Below are positions 61,179 to 61,811 of a stretch of 61,811 bases of DNA, piece by piece; position 1 is the first letter of the stretch; the number at the start of each line of letters is the position of its first letter. The notes below the pieces were generated by a model that saw only the letters and a program-made list of their open reading frames with translations, was not told the DNA's origin and did not search any database. Both the position numbers and the translations under genes were made by a program. Source of the stretch: an uncultured Lachnospiraceae bacterium (GTDB lineage: Bacteria; Bacillota; Clostridia; Lachnospirales; Lachnospiraceae); assembly GCA_947628955.1 (NCBI GenBank), contig CANRBX010000009.1, forward strand, positions 1-61,811. The letters are read 5' to 3'.

Positions 61179-61811
61179 TCACTCATCCTGATATTCAGCC
61201 AAAGCATCCGTATCGATTGCCTTAATTTCAAACGTTTTCCTTGTTGACACACAGAAGTTATACTCAATCATCAGATTTGCAAGTCTCTCACCATCAATCA
61301 GAATAATGTGATGAGTATTTGCGTAATCCTTAGCCTTCTGCGAGAATTTAGCTGTTGTAACAAAAAGTCCATCACCGTGCTTCCCGGCAATCGCACCTAC
61401 AAAGCTCTGAATGTCCGGCTGTCCAACAACTCTATCCGGCGCCCATTCCTTAGCCTGCATATAAATCAAAGAGAAGCCAAGTTTGTCCTCCATGATAACA
61501 CCATCAATTCCGTCATCACCAGAAGCGATTGTTGCATGACTTCCGTAAGCCACAGTTCCATACCCCATTTTCGAAAGAAGATCAACAACGAGCTTTTCAA
61601 ATGTGTATGGCGAGATTTTCAGAACCTCACTCAACAAATCAGATGCAAGGCTCGCATTAATCTGCTTATATGCATCTTCAAGCTGATCATCAGGTGTAAG
61701 ATCTGCCGGCTTTGAAATCGCAGGTACCGGATCATCTCCATTTGCAGGATCAGAGGCAGATGCAAAATCTACAAATGAAGGAAACTGCTCCAGATATTTG
61801 GAGTCTATTTT
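61179..61811 (-). CDS. mrr: Mrr-type restriction endonuclease, 5' end cut by window edge
   Basis: The frame is open to the right edge; at least 210 residues are present. The visible part begins in a linker (SKPADLTPDDQLEDAYKQIN) and carries the Mrr catalytic domain: FEKLVVDLLSKMGYG, the metal-binding GDDGIDGVIMEDKLG and the D-QxK motif IYMQAKEW, then DIQSFVGAI and GLFVTTAKFS. Mrr is a type IV nuclease that cuts modified or foreign DNA. The N-terminal winged helix would lie beyond the window. The TTG at 61637 is internal, not the true start. It probably forms a defence operon with the AIPR gene. Confidence 0.92.
   Translation of the reverse strand, partial: KIDSKYLEQFPSFVDFASASDPANGDDPVPAISKPADLTPDDQLEDAYKQINASLASDLLSEVLKISPYTFEKLVVDLLSKMGYGTVAYGSHATIASGDDGIDGVIMEDKLGFSLIYMQAKEWAPDRVVGQPDIQSFVGAIAGKHGDGLFVTTAKFSQKAKDYANTHHIILIDGERLANLMIEYNFCVSTRKTFEIKAIDTDALAEYQDE

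Overview
The window looks like chromosome from a high-GC member of the Clostridia, most likely a gut Lachnospiraceae. This is inferred from gene content, not from a marker match. The pointers are a tryptophan T-box, Gram-positive ribosome-binding sites, SpaA/CnaB surface proteins with a class B sortase, a clostridial 2[4Fe-4S] ferredoxin, a CD1871A-type CXXC peptide, and CopA carrying a C-terminal CopZ domain. Most genes lie on the minus strand. Three AT-richer patches (about 31.6-32.6 kb, 40.4-42.0 kb and 56.9 kb to the right edge) carry accessory genes and look acquired.

Layout. 0-5.3 kb: a secreted repeat protein cut by the left edge, copper ATPase copA behind a CsoR-like operator, an HPr-like regulator, a small redox-disulfide protein and a ferredoxin. 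5.4-10.5 kb: gdpP-rplI-dnaB and a MerR regulator. 10.9-17.3 kb: a giant thioester/CnaB surface protein. 17.6-22.7 kb: rpsF-ssb-rpsR, a DUF951 peptide, a sirtuin, sortase B and asnS. 22.9-26.2 kb: an ECF sigma factor with a membrane-anchored beta-propeller protein, probably its partner. 26.4-31.6 kb: a set reading tlpA-like, CXXC peptide, membrane 4Fe-4S protein, tatD, rsmA, hydrolase, glutaredoxin-like. 31.7-32.5 kb: an AbiEi antitoxin whose toxin gene is dead. 32.6-40.4 kb: the complete trpEGDCFBA operon behind a Trp T-box and a strong promoter. 40.4-43.3 kb: a PD-(D/E)XK transposase-type nuclease, a structured non-coding region with a terminator, and a secreted cell-wall-binding protein. 43.3-49.9 kb: an RNA methyltransferase, a VOC protein, metQ-metN-metI, cysK and udk. 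50-56.7 kb: a DUF1294 fusion, an orphan eutS-eutS-eutP set, xpt, an ACT protein, a phosphatase-PHP fusion, a collapsed aldo/keto reductase and a PAS protein. 56.9-61.8 kb: an AAA/DUF4143 ATPase, a GNAT acetyltransferase, an AIPR protein and an Mrr endonuclease cut by the right edge; the last two suggest phage defence.

A theme runs through the window: short tandem duplications. Some are in frame inside genes (MerR, beta-propeller, TlpA, TrpC). Others are arrays that begin in the last codons of a gene and run into the intergenic space (tatD, the ACT gene, trpC, trpF). In the ACT and tatD arrays each unit is a diverged copy of the gene's own 3' end, which is the most unusual pattern seen here. 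Other highlights are the TlpA/CXXC/Fe-S redox module, shell-protein genes with no microcompartment enzymes, a candidate structured RNA at 41.54-41.78 kb, and an internal ribosome-binding site before the CopZ domain of CopA.

No tRNA, rRNA, CRISPR array, complete insertion sequence or replication origin was recognised.
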